NCBI GenBank assembly: GCA_023213395.1 | Contig: CM041465.1 | Span: 64,983,741 to 65,047,740, forward strand | Source: Cycas panzhihuaensis | Lineage: Eukaryota > Cycadophyta | DNA length: 64,000 nucleotides | Direction: 5' to 3' | In this document: positions 29,684-41,689 of the stretch, in pieces | Layout of the letters: every line of letters begins with the position of its first letter | Position numbering within the stretch: the stretch's first letter is position 1 | Notes under the pieces: model-generated | Databases searched by the model: none | What the model saw: only the letters and a program-made list of their open reading frames with translations | Told to the model about the DNA's origin: nothing | Made by a program: the position numbers and the translations under genes

Positions 29684-31248
29684 CAACTACTATTTATCAC
29701 TACAAGGTAATCACCATAACTTGCAATATATCTTCACCCTTGCTCTGCCCTCATACTCTATAGATAAAGTAATACCCCACCATAGCATTGTCAACATCAT
29801 TGCCTGACCAGTGTTGAAGCCATATAATCTTTGAGATTATATTCTCTCCACATAACATAATACTTAAAGATATCACTCGTTTTGATCTATAAGTAGTCAG
29901 CAATAGTGTATTAATGCTACATCCTATTGATTTTTGGGAATAAGTGAATGTAGATCATATGCATCAATATCTACCTATGTGACTCCATAGATCTGGTTAT
30001 GCAAAACACACTAACCAACCAACCATATTTAGGTGATAACAATTATATCTATTCAAGTATATAAACATTGTGGTGTTTCCCATTAGATGGGTTAATTAAT
30101 ATAACCTATACAACTGGTTAGCAGACTACCATGGTTATCTCAACATTGATGCATATGTTGTCACTTGTCTATGTTGCCTGGCATTATTATTTTTCCACAT
30201 CATTATTCAGTCCTTATTCCCCATCTTTATCTCACTCTACTTGCATCACCATTATATTCTATTTTTATCTTTAAATTAATTTAAAATTCATCTTACCATT
30301 CTCGTGCACTCATGTAGGAGGCGCTTTACATTCTTTGCAAAACACAGTATTGCCCACGCCATTACTACTATGCCACTTTTAGGATCATATTACCATTTCT
30401 CTTATAATCTATTGTCTCTACAAAAATAGTCATTATATTTGGAGCATTGCTTATCTTCAGAATATTGTGAATTGTGCATCATCATTGTTATATATTTAAT
30501 GTTTGTCCCATATGTGGTGTCTTTTCGTTCTGCTCTTACCTCTGCTTCTGTTTTCTAGTTTCATCAGCCTAGCATCCACTACGTTCACACCATTCGTCCT
30601 AAAACTTCTTGTGTATCGGTCTTTGTGGTGGCATAGCATATTAACTCACTATATTATTTACTTTTATTAACTATATTACATATTGCATAGTTCACCACAT
30701 CATATTCTCCATTATTTACTTTATACTAAATTCATTATATATTATATAAGTCACTATATTTTATTTTGTAATGGTTATAAAATATATTTTAACTCTTTAA
30801 TTATTTCATGATATAGTGGCAACATTCCATTAACATTGCACTTTACTAACCAACACTTGTATATTATTTCATATACCATTGTTATATATATTATATAATA
30901 TATATTATATAATTATTTAACATTATTATATTAAAAAAAAGGGGGGGGGGGGGGGTTAAATTTGATAATTAAATTATTAATGTTTATATTTTATAATTTA
31001 TTTAAATTTATCATACATACATTTCAAGAGTCAAATTATTGCCCCAATTTATATAACTTTAAAAGTGAAATATATCATCAATCGAATACTAGGCAGTGGA
31101 GGAACTGTAACACTGATGAGTACTAAAGCTTATCTTCATGATTCTTATATTGTGCTTCACATAGACATATTCAATTGATATCCCTTCAATAAGTGGTGTG
31201 ATAAAATTCTTTGTCTAATTAATATAAATCTAACAATAGCATATTGCT
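29684..31248. other. Leader of B, non-coding
   Basis: This is AT-rich sequence without a supported ORF. It contains a palindromic AT block near 30880-30920 and a homopolymer A8-G15 at 30933-30955. It continues B's leader from 14257-14302. Confidence 0.6.
30933..30955 (+). repeat. Homopolymer tract A8 then G15
   Basis: Eight A are followed by fifteen uninterrupted G in an AT-rich setting. The run length could be inexact if it comes from sequencing. Confidence 0.9.
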
Positions 31249-32290
31249 ATGGAAGGAAAACAGTGGAATCATACTTATACTATTATTAAGGTGATGAGTA
31301 CTGAAGAGATGACAGACAACACCATTCAAAAGAATATTGTCAAATCGATTACTCAAGCAGTCCATGAAGTAGTCCAGATATCAAATACTCTCTTAAATCA
31401 TACATTACATCAGATTTTGGATAAACTAACAATCATAGCAATGAGTAGGAAGGAAGACACGATTGTTCTGGATTCTGAGGATGAAGCCATGAGTCGATAG
31501 TCTCATATCAAAAATCAAACCGTTAAAAATATTTAAGTCCCCAGATGACTCCAATTAATACTGAGAATGAAGCTATTAGAAAATATCTTAATGAGTACCA
31601 TAATCTGACCCCTGAGGAACAAAAGATTGTAGGTTTTCAAGTATACTTTAATTACCTACAAAATATATAAATACAAAAAAAGAAAAAATTATGATACCAC
31701 TCTTTAACATGGAATAAAAATTACATGAACCAAGGGTGTGAATCCAACATATGGAAAATTACTTTCGTTTAGTAGAAATTGAGCCACCATAGCAAGTCTC
31801 TTTAGCCACCCTACATATATATGGAACAGCATGTGAATGGTGGCAGTGTCTCGAATGAACTTCATTCTGAGATCAACTACCAACCTGGAAAGAATTCATA
31901 TGTTTATTCATTGAGTGATTTGAAACCATATCTAATTGTGATTATTATTATGAGTTACAAAAATTAAAGAAAACTAGTTCTATGGAAGAATACAGTGTAG
32001 TATTCATGAGGTTAAGTTATGTGTTAGAAGATATCTTGACTAATCAACTCATCTAATTATATATAGATGGTTTGATAATAGAGATCCAAGCTGATATTAA
32101 AATTCAAGAACCAAAGGATCTTAACAAGGTAATATAATTAGCCAAAATACATAAAGATAAACACAACGCTTTATGCAAAATAGGGACAAATCTTTATATT
32201 CCTCCACCTAATCGACATAATCCTTTACCAAGTATTCAACACAAATAATTTTAATCAACCTGAATCGACCAGCTAAACCAATCATTCAAA
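31249..32290 (+). pseudogene. gag: B gag (gypsy type)
   Basis: The first frame (31249-31500) starts MEGKQWNHTY and ends with an acidic stretch IVLDSEDEAMSR. After several stops the gag domain is clear: FNMEQ near 31705, then IQHMENYFRLVEIEPP, LATLHIYGTACEWWQCLE, LPTWKEFICLFIE and MEEYSVVFMRLSYVLED near 31990. This is the WW-containing retrotransposon gag core. No zinc knuckle is evident after it. Stops are TAA, TAG and TGA at Gln, Trp or Arg sites. Confidence 0.75.
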
Positions 32291-32559
32291 AAATAAAAAC
32301 AAAGCAATAAGAGTTAAGAAGATGAAACCTATGCTTCAGATGTGAGGAGAAGTGGAAACTTAGACATAAATGACAAAAGAACTAGTTATATACAATCAGA
32401 TTACTATCTGATAATAATATTGATGAAGAAGAACAAGGGTCAAAAAATAATCAAGGAAATTGTCATTATTCGAAACATCAAGAGAGCTACTGTAATCTTG
32501 AGGTCGACCATCTACAAATGTCTCTATCATTTATGAGTAGTTTTAATAAATTAAATACA

Positions 32560-32870
32560 TCAAAGTTGTATGGATCTATCAAAAATTAAGTTGTAACAAT
32601 CTTAATAGATTTAGGTAGCACCCATAATTTTATTAATCAAAATAATGCCCAGCAACTGAGGTTGTTTCCATTAAGGACTCCCTGTTTCGAGGTAACTATT
32701 AGAGGAAGATAGGTAATCTCAGGCCAAGGTATAATGAAGAACCTTAACCTCACATGTAACAACGTCAGCATTATAGAAGATTTCTATTTCGTGGATGTTA
32801 GTGGTGTAGACATTGTGTTGGGCAGTCAATAGCTCAATATACTCAGAACCTTTGAAATGAATATAGATGA
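32560..32870 (+). pseudogene. B retropepsin-like protease
   Basis: It reads TILIDLGSTHNFINQNNA near 32600, where DLG replaces the catalytic DSG through one C-to-T change, then FYFVDVSGVDIVLGSQ near 32790, the LG.QWL closing motif with TAG for Trp. RT and integrase should follow but are absent; the purine tract comes 280 bases later. Confidence 0.75.
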
Positions 32871-33146
32871 ACAATTTATGTGATTTAAGAAAGAATGAAG
32901 AATCATCACATTATCAAGAAATAGATCAAACAAAACTAAAGTCATACCATATGAGAATCAGGGTGAAGGAGTCAAGAAGTAACTACAAGCAGACCAAAAA
33001 TATAGATAAGGTTTTCAACCAAAAGAATCTTCTAATAAATACTTATAACGCCCGTCTAATCACCTAATGGACTCTACTACAATGAGAGATAGCATACATT
33101 TAAGGGACTACAATTGTTCAACTATGTTTCATAGGTGAAACATTTT
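32871..33146. other. 3' interior of B after deletion of RT-integrase
   Basis: A 66-codon frame at 32867-33067 has no recognised domain. The segment joins the end of protease to the purine tract, so several kilobases of pol are missing in B. Confidence 0.5.
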
Positions 33147-33158
33147 AAGAGGGAGGGA
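33147..33158 (+). other. Polypurine tract of B
   Basis: AAGAGGGAGGGA lies one base before the TGTTATG LTR start. Confidence 0.75.
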
Positions 33159-33159
33159 T

Positions 33160-33406
33160 TGTTATGAACCTCCTTAAAAAGGGATTAATTAATCATTTAT
33201 TAAATGAATAGGTATTATTGAAAGGACACAACCTTCTCTAAAAGGGGCCAATATACATATAAATTCGGCCCCAAATACAATATATTATATCACTTATCTT
33301 TTCAATCAATATTAATTATTCTTTTGACTATTTACTTTCTCTAGTATACTCTTGTACTGACTTGAATTTGGCTATCTTTTTAAGTTACAGAAAAAGGTCC
33401 ATAACA
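33160..33406 (+). repeat. 3' LTR of B
   Basis: It starts TGTTATGAACC, ends CCATAACA, and aligns with 13996-14241. Confidence 0.93.
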
Positions 33407-33411
33407 ATATG
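33407..33411 (+). repeat. Target site duplication of B, right copy (ATATG)
   Basis: It matches 13991-13995; copia A resumes directly after it. Confidence 0.9.
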
Positions 33412-36400
33412 CATCAAGATCCACCTAAATATCAAGCTCCTCACCAAAGGAGACAAGGAGCAAACCAATAAAATATCAATCTTCCTAGGTACCAAAATTA
33501 GAAGAAACAACCTGAGGCATATTCATGTTATTTCCAAGGAAATGTTCAAACTACAAGACCAAGTTAGGATTATTAAAACAATAGACAAAGGGATAAACAA
33601 GTTCTACATTATGAGGAAAAGGGGAGATCATCCCACATTAAAAGAACCCATCCATGAAGCCTAAGTCTAAGCTATGGGAGAAGAGAGATATTATACTACA
33701 CCTATTATCATCATAGTGGTCATACGGAAGACAAATAGTTTTCAAAATATTAACTACCCATGAAAGGTAGTGCAAATACTGTAATTGATACAAGGGATAA
33801 TAATAGACTTTTCCTATCCATTTTTAATGCTAAAGAAGAAGAAGACAATAGTTGGTATATTAATTCAAGCTACTTCACCCACATGACTTATAAGGAGTAT
33901 TTATTCTGAACCTTGGATAAAAGTGAAAGAAGCTCAATAATATTTAGCAATGACACATCCCATGAATCAGTTGGTAGAGACAACATAGCCCTCATGATAG
34001 ATATAGGAGAGTATAGACACCTCAATGATGTATTATATATTCCTACCTTGAAGAAAAATCTATTATCAATAGGCCAGATGATGGATCAAGATTATAAGGT
34101 TATTTTTGATAATGGTGAATGCACAATTAAAGACAAAAGGAAAAGTAAAGCAATTATTACAAAAGGTAAAATGACAAAAGATAAACTTTTTAAACTTGTC
34201 CTTACTCTATCGGATACTTATGCCTTAATAACCACACTCAAATTGGATAGTAACTTATGGCATAGGAGATTTAGACACCTCAACTATAGCAGTTTGGCCC
34301 TAATGAAAAGAATAGACATGGTTAATGGGTTGCCTAATATTGAAGTGGATAAAACCATATGTGAGGGATGCATACTTGGAAAATAATAGAGTGAAAGTTT
34401 TATAGATTATAGCTATCAAGCAACTAGACTACTTCAACTAGTTTATACAGACATTTGCAGCCCTATGGATGTTCCCTAGTTAGCAGGTACACACTATTTC
34501 ATCACATTCATTAATGACTACACTAGGAAGACTTAGGTATTCTTCCTTAAGTTTAAATCAGATGCCTTCCAATACTTTGTTAACGTCAAAACCTTTGTGG
34601 AGCGATAAAGTAGGTATAAACTTCTCTAAATAAGATTCGATAATAGGGGAGAATTCACCTCTAATAAATTTAAAGTATACTACATGCATCATGGGATAAA
34701 AAGGTAACTCACAAATCTCTATACTCCATAACGAAATGGTATAGCTGAAAGGAAAAATTACACCATTGTAGAAATGACAAGGTTCATGTTAAAAGACAAA
34801 AACTTGGGTCATGAGTTTTGGATAGAAGTAGTCCATACATCCATTTATCTCCTCAATAGGTGCTCCACTAAAGCCTTAAGATGGAAGATACTTGAATGAG
34901 CTTGGATAGGCTATAATCTAAACATACATCATTTAAGAGTTTTTAGGTGCCTAGCCTATGCATATATACCTGACTAAAGGAGATCTAAATTGGATGACCA
35001 TAGTATCAAGTGCATATTTCTTGGCTATAGTGAAACTTCTAAATCATACAAAGTCTATGATCTTAAGTCAAAGAAGGTCATGGTGAGTAGAGATATAAAG
35101 TTTCAGGAAGATGCTTATTATCATGATTGTCAAGAAAAGAGGAAAGAAGTAAGGATCAATTTTGACACCTCCACTAATTCAAAATATGTGCCTCCTATAT
35201 TTGACTCTAGACAAGTCATTAATGAACCAAGTGGGGAGGGAACCTCTTCTTAACCTCTACCACAAAGTCTTCCAAAATGAATTCAAAGAAATGATGATAT
35301 GGATAATATTTTGGATAGTAATCAAAGATCCACTCAGTCACATAGGGTAAACTTTACCCTTATAAGTAAAGTTTTTGAGTCCCATGAGCCTCAAACCTTC
35401 GATGCAGCCAATATACATGCTCCCTGGAGAAAGGCAATAGAAGATGAATATCACTCCATTGTTAAGAATAATACTTGGGAACTAGTTAACTTACCTCCTA
35501 ATAAAAGTGTAATTAGCACAAGGTGGATCTAGAAAACCAAGTTCTTCTCTGATAAATCAATCAAAAAATACAAAGTTAGATTAGTCCCAAAGGTTATGCC
35601 TAAAGAGAAGGTATTGATTACAATGAAATATTTGCTCATGTTACTCGAATGGAAATAATTTGTATGATGATGAGTTTGGTAGCTCAAATGGGATGGAAAG
35701 TTTATCAAATGGATGTCAAAAGTGATTTCCTTAATGGCTACATTGAAGAGGATATCTATGTCTCCCAACCCTATAGTTTTCAAGTTAGTGGGGAAGAAGA
35801 CAAAGTGTACAAACTCAAAAAGGTACTTTATGATTTTAAACAAGCACCCATGGCTTGATATTCTTGAATTGACAAATATTTTAGAGATCAAGGCTTTGAA
35901 AGGTCTCAATCAAATCTAAATCTCTACATCAAAATTAAGGGAGATTCTATCTTAATTATGGGACTTTACATAGATGATCTTGTCTACATTGGAAATGACT
36001 CTCATCTTTTGTGAAACGTTAAGGAAGCCATGTGTAAGGAATTTGAAATGACAAATTTAGGATTAATACATTATTTTCTAGGTTTAGAGGTATGGACAGA
36101 TAAAAATGGTATCTTCATCTACCAAAGGAAATATACCCTAGACCAACCACAAAAGTTTAGGATGGCTGATTACAAACCATTAGCAACTCTAGCAGAAATA
36201 GGAATCAAGCTTTCTAAACTGGATGATCCTACACTTATTGATCTTACACTCTATAGATAGTTAATTAGTAGTTTGATAGTACTTGACATCCATTTGACTA
36301 GACATAATGCATTCAGTTAGTGTTGTATCCAAATTCATGTAAGACCTGAAGACTACTCATTAGAAAGTAGCCAAAAGAATTCTATATTATCTTAAAGGCA

Positions 36401-36915
36401 CTTCAAAATATAGTCCATATTATAAAGTTTTATCAATTTTTTTGTTGACAAGCCATATAAATTTAGATTGGGCAGGTGACATCAATAATAGAAAATGGAC
36501 TTCAGGTTATATTTTTAGTATGGGTTTAGCTACTATAGCTTAGAGCACTAAGAAATAAAATACAATCTCTCTATCTACAGTTGAAGCATAATATAAAGTA
36601 GTAATCACTGATGCATGTGAAATAGTTTGGTTGAGAAGACTATTATAGGACTTTCAACTAGAACAGAAAGGGGCTACAAGAATTTAGTCTGATAATTAGA
36701 GTACAATAAAGATGATAAAGGACCCAATATTTCATGGTAGAATGAAGCATATTGAGATGCAACACCATCTTATTTAAGAGCTAGTACAACTAGGAGAAAT
36801 TAAATTAGCATATTATAGCACTAAAGATCAAGTCATAAACATCTTCATAAAAGCTTTGGGTAAGATCAAATTTTAGAAATTCATAAACAAGTTAGGAGTT
36901 CTATATATTGGCCAT
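33412..36915 (+). pseudogene. pol: Copia A pol: protease, integrase, RT, RNase H
   Basis: A degraded zinc-knuckle region (FYIMRKRGDHP near 33600) is followed by protease with the active site changed to NSSYFTHMT (33860-33890, DSG expected). The pre-integrase domain ends LWHRRFRHLN and CEGCILGK (34255-34385). Integrase core motifs are VYTDICSPM (34443), IRFDNRGEF (34636) and NGIAERKN (34736). RT includes TWELVNLPP (35470), MDVKSDFLNGY (35710) and YIDDLVYI (35969). RNase H shows LDWAGD (36453), TISLSTVEA (36563), then the terminal VINIFIKALGK block near 36830. Many stops are present. It is a full-length but dead copia polyprotein. Confidence 0.88.
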
Positions 36916-36927
36916 TATGGGAGAGAA

Positions 36928-37294
36928 TGTTGGGATAATACCTAATTTACAAGTACATGTGAGCACCTTGGGCCTCTCAATCTCACCTTGAGCCTTCCAA
37001 AGTTACCTTAAGCCACCTAGTATCGTCAAATAACTGCCTGCGACTGACATGGAGCTTCCACAACCACCTTAGGTAAGATATTTAATTATTTGTTTAATAT
37101 TTTAATATTTTTTAAAATTTTAACGTTAGTTAAGTTGAGGTTCTTACTGCCCACCAAAATTTATCTATTTATAAGTGGGGAATACTTCCTTGGTGTTTTT
37201 TAACACTACCATTTACATTCAAAGATTATTATTTTCACTTCAAGATGATGTCCATGTACTTGTAATCGTTTTGCTCTGCACCTCAAAGGCAACA
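36928..37294 (+). repeat. Candidate 3' LTR of copia A
   Basis: TGTTGGGATAATACC starts just after a purine stretch (GGGAGAGAA) that follows the end of RNase H. A CAACA near 37290 would close it with TGTTG/CAACA ends. A TTTATAAG motif lies near 37168. No second copy is found in the window, so the end is tentative. Confidence 0.4.
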
Positions 37295-39879
37295 ACAATA
37301 AGCTTATTGGACAACTAAAAGAACATCCATGGAGGTGCAATGATTACATGGAGATCTCAATGCCTTCTATTTTCTATTTTATAGGGATTTTATGGTTCTT
37401 AGAGGTGTGTAGAGGAGTGTAAGGCTATTTTATATAAGTATTTGAGTATGAAATACTATTGGTACCCCTAGTTCTATAGATATAACCTTCATTTGCTTGG
37501 TTGTCAGCCAGGAGATTTGTTTCTACTAGATTGAATCTAATCAGGAGATTTGCCATCTATATGGAGTTTAAAGACTACTTAGTGAGTAGGCACAAGCTCA
37601 TAGCCATAGAGGCATCTATTAAAAGTATGTTTATTAGATGCAAAGTTCCTAGAGATTGCAAGTGAGTTACAAGCATAAATAAAATGGAGCCATAGTGAAT
37701 TAAAAATATAGTACTCATTGAACATGAATAAAGTGCATGCTTAGAACAAATATATTATTTGCATGTTCACTGAGGGTTATTGATATTGTAGATGAGGGTC
37801 AAAATGGGTTGCAATCATGCATACAGTCTATGCATATAGAGTCGTGAATTCATTGGCAAAAATTAAGGTATTTTTTAAAATATTTCATGGCTTGCCTCTT
37901 TTATTAAGGTCACCTGCATGATAAATTTAAGCATAGTTATATTTTATGAATATATCTAATTGTCTCTTATTAAATATATTTGTTATTCCTTGATTTTAAC
38001 ACCCATTATTGAATGAATTCGATTTGCATTTGATGAAGCTATATTATTATAGTTTAAATAGTTTTAGTTGCTCGTGCATTAATAATTTCATCACTGGATG
38101 CTTAATATTTAGTCGTTGGTTTGAATATATTGAAGCTGCATTAATATATATTTATCACCACATATTAATTTATGTTATTTATTTTAATCACATGTTTAAT
38201 ATATAACGTCATAGATTTATCTCTTGTTTTATGTTCTTCTGTTCATCGTCCATTTATTTAATTAGCCCTTTGATATATTTTAGATATTATATATATATTG
38301 ATATATCATTATCACCTAAATGGATTATATACAATTGCTTTTTATATTTGATGCATTCAATTGCCAATGATAATTATAAAGTTGCCATGAAGTTACCAAT
38401 TGATATATTTTTTATCAAATCAGTGATATATATTAAGAATTGCCCATTGATCATTGGATATCAAGTTGCTCATTGATTTATATTTGATCCTTTGATGTTG
38501 ATATATGAAAGTGTTAAGGGATTTTGAATAAAGTTAGTGTAGTTTATATTAATCACCTTTATTAAGTGGTAGAATATATGAGTATTTACTTTATTCATGT
38601 TGTGATATCTAACATTCAAATTAGGGGGATATTTTAAGTATATCAAGTGGGCAAATTATGGTGATTATACATGGTGAAGTGTATAACTCTTTTTGGGATT
38701 CTTTATTGATATAATAGCACTATGAAGCATTTTGATAGAAAAGTGAAGGTTTTAGGCACTCTTAATTGGTGATTGTTTGGCGATATGAGGTGATGGTATA
38801 GTCTTCATGTATGTATTTATATGAGAGAGATTATTGGGTGAGTTTTCAAGGCAGTGGATGTTCATTAATTAATACGAGAGCAAGGTGATTAATAGGTGAT
38901 CTATCAATGTTAGTGTATGATCATTGATTAATAGAAAGGGCAAGTTTTATGCAGATACTAAGCTATAGAGTGAGAAAATATTATAGTGTGGTATTAATCA
39001 TTAAATTCATTATTAAAGGTATAATCAAATTATTATAAAATATTATTTTTTATTTAGTTATATTAGTGCTTTTACATCAAATATTTAAGGTGAAGAGTTT
39101 AAAATTATTGTTTATTGGCCTATTTTGTATAAGTGGTTATCAATTTATGTTAGACCACTATATTTTGGGTGGTTAAACTGGTGTTAGCATGAGGTATATA
39201 GCCTGTTAAATGTTGGTTCAATGATTGTGAATATCTAAACAAGTATAATATAGATATGATTGTGTGGTTTTATTAAAAATTAAAGTGTAAATAGAAAGGT
39301 GTATAATGAAATTACCTTCAAACTAGTTTTACCTTGGTTATATTATAAAACACGGGTTGGTTGTCTTATGTACCATAGTAAGGTTGTATTATAAATGAAG
39401 GATGGTACCATGATGTAAATATGGAGGTGTTGTTGCATGGTAAGATTTGCCTCCTATATTTTTAGTAAAAGTTATTACGATAACTATTTAATAGGTACCT
39501 TTTAAGGTTATTTATGGTATATCCCCGTTATGTGTTGGACTAGTCAAAAACTTTCCATTAGATATTAAGATACATTGGAGTGCACACATCTTGGACAAAG
39601 AGTGCAGTAATGGAATCGCAAGAGTTTGGAGTATGGATTTTGAAATAAAATTTATAAATAGTATGATCTACAAAGGGAAGCATTATGATTAGTCTAGATG
39701 TCAAATTGGAAGAGTTATTGACATATCATATTGAGGTGTCATCTAAATATAGGTTTTATCCTTCATTTCTTCCCTTTCTGAGTCATGGTTCAAAAGGTGT
39801 GGAGGTTTGTTTATCTAATATTATGTTTGAGATGGAAGTAAAACTTAGTGGGAATGATGATAAGGAGCCATTATAAAAA
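37295..39879. other. AT-rich sequence without recognisable genes
   Basis: Short frames of 60-80 codons occur but carry no domain. There is no LTR pair or clear repeat. A trace of pol may begin near 39680. Confidence 0.5.
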
Positions 39880-40685
39880 GAAGTATGGATTGTAATACAT
39901 ATTCCATAATATGTTAGGAGGACTATTAATGACTTAGTATAATAGTTGAAGACCTAGAGGATGATTAGAAAACAAGGATCAATATTCTAATCAAACTTAT
40001 GATAGACACCAACATTTCAACAAGTGGAGATTTGAAATGGAAAGATACATTAGAGGATAAGTATTATATATGGGATTTGGTTCCCTTACCTCCATCAAAG
40101 AATCTAGTTAGTTTATACATTAATAAAGCTTATTGCATAGCATTTCATATAGAAAGAAGGAATTAGTTATAAGGAAACATTTGTACTAGTCTCTATGATA
40201 TTAATAGTCTGATTGATCCTTATTTTAGTAGCTTTAAATAGTTGGGTGTTATATCAAATGAATAAGAGATTAGCACTCCTTAATAGAGACTTGAAGAGGA
40301 GATCTACATGGCTTAAGTGGCTTAACCTCTTGGCTTAGTAAAGAAATGGGCTAAGTATTATGGACTAAGTGTTAGTGTAAGAAATGAGCTATATGGTTGT
40401 AGGGACTATTGGAGATATTTGCAAAGAATCATGTGCATACATGGTATAGCACCATTACATCTGAGAGTTTATCAAATCAAGGAAGATATAGATTGAGTTT
40501 TGTCCAAGTGAAGATAAACTTAAGGATGTGTTTACCAAGCTCCTACTAAAGATTGCTTCATCAATATTCATGTAAATTTAGGATTTAGTGAGTTTATCCT
40601 TGAGGGGGGATACATTGACAAGGATAAAATAGATAAACAAATCTCTAGGAAGACTTCAAGATACCATATTTACATTAAAAGGGGA
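39880..40685 (+). pseudogene. Strongly decayed copia RT-to-end remnant (element J)
   Basis: Weak matches in order are YYIWDLVPLPPSKN (near 40055, the WELVPLP motif of copia RT), LEEEIYMA (near 40290), then a region like the end of RNase H (DVFTKLL-like near 40520, LGFSEFILEGG near 40580) and a purine tract AAAAGGGGA at 40677. Intervening parts are deleted or unreadable. Confidence 0.55.
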
Positions 40686-40990
40686 TGTTAGAGAGGTATT
40701 ATAACCACTTATTAACTAATACAAATATGGCGACATAATATGTAAATATTATTGATATAATAATTATGATGTACTATGTGAGCTGACATGTGTAATGAAA
40801 ATATTAATATTTGAAGCACTTATGATCTATAAATATAGATCAAAGTCTATTATATTATATATGTAGATTTGTAAAAATATAATAATATATTTTATGGTGG
40901 GTTTTTCTCGAAAGGTTTCCCATATGAAATCTATTTATCATGTGCACTTGTTCTATTCAAGTCTTATATATATATATAAATAATCTTGGT
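40686..40990 (+). repeat. Probable 3' LTR of the J remnant
   Basis: It starts TGTTAGAGAGG after the purine tract, has TATAAATA near 40831 and the copia-LTR-like motif GGGTTTTTCTCGAAAGG near 40901, followed by GTTTCCCATATG. The end is not fixed, as no partner copy is visible. Confidence 0.5.
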
Positions 40991-41676
40991 ATCCTATTTG
41001 TCTATTTTGGTATTTTCTAATAAAGAATTAGACCACTAAGTGTTGTTACATAAAAAATTAAAACTAGTATAAAAGTAATTACTATTTGAAGACATACAAA
41101 CTAAATCTTAATTTTTAGGAATGTTTAGGACATTTTTTGGCTAAAACTTATTAGCCTATAATGGGACCTCTAGCCTAGTTTTAGGTCATTTTGGCCTATT
41201 CTACTTGGATAAACCTTTAAGTTAGTGTAAAAATAACTAAATTCTGACCTTTAAGTGAAAATTTATGTTTCAACTAATTGACCCTAAAATTCAAAGAATA
41301 AAAACTGAAAAATAAAAAGTGAATTAAATTATGATAAAGGTTAAGATGCTTCTGCATTATCATAATAAAACATTAATAATGTACTTTTTGTAAGTCTACT
41401 TAAAATAGTTATTTGATAAATTGCAATGAGATAATGGTTAAAACTAGTTATGAATTCATCATAGAAATAGAAAGAATTCTTAATAGAAGAGTGAGACAAC
41501 TTAGAAATAAGAATATTTTTTTAAGTTAAAATTAAATAGACTTCTTATAGTGAATATACTCTTACTTAAAGAAGAGAGGATTTTGTGTAGTTATAATAAC
41601 CTAAATTATTTGTTAATAACATTTATACATTTGTGATGTAGAGAAATAGGGAAGTTGCTAAGGTCAGTTTTAAATG
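40991..41676. other. AT-rich unassigned sequence
   Basis: I see no ORF, repeat or LTR structure in it. Confidence 0.4.
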
Positions 41677-41689
41677 AAAGGGGAGATAA
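41677..41689 (+). other. Purine tract before an unpaired LTR-like start
   Basis: AAAGGGGAGATAA is followed by TGTCACATAATAAATTCCC at 41690. TGTCACA is a common start of gypsy LTRs. No second copy or end was found. Confidence 0.35.

Larger units (their letters stand above)
13996..33406 (+). mobile_element. Element B: Ty3/gypsy-type retrotransposon, internally deleted, containing C
   Basis: LTRs of 246 and 247 bases lie at 13996-14241 and 33160-33406 with a perfect ATATG TSD. A primer site is at 14244 and a purine tract at 33147. Without C (14308-29678) B is about 4 kb. It has gag and a retropepsin-like domain but no reverse transcriptase, RNase H or integrase. It sits inside copia A gag and received C only about 65 bases downstream of its 5' LTR. 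Confidence 0.9.
13273..37294 (+). mobile_element. Element A: Ty1/copia retrotransposon split by gypsy B
   Basis: Gag lies at 13273-13990 and resumes after B at 33412, followed by protease, integrase, RT and RNase H to about 36915. Removing B with one ATATG copy restores continuity. A 3' LTR candidate starts at 36928; the 5' LTR is not recognised. Stop codons are common, so A is an old, silent copy. Confidence 0.75.
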
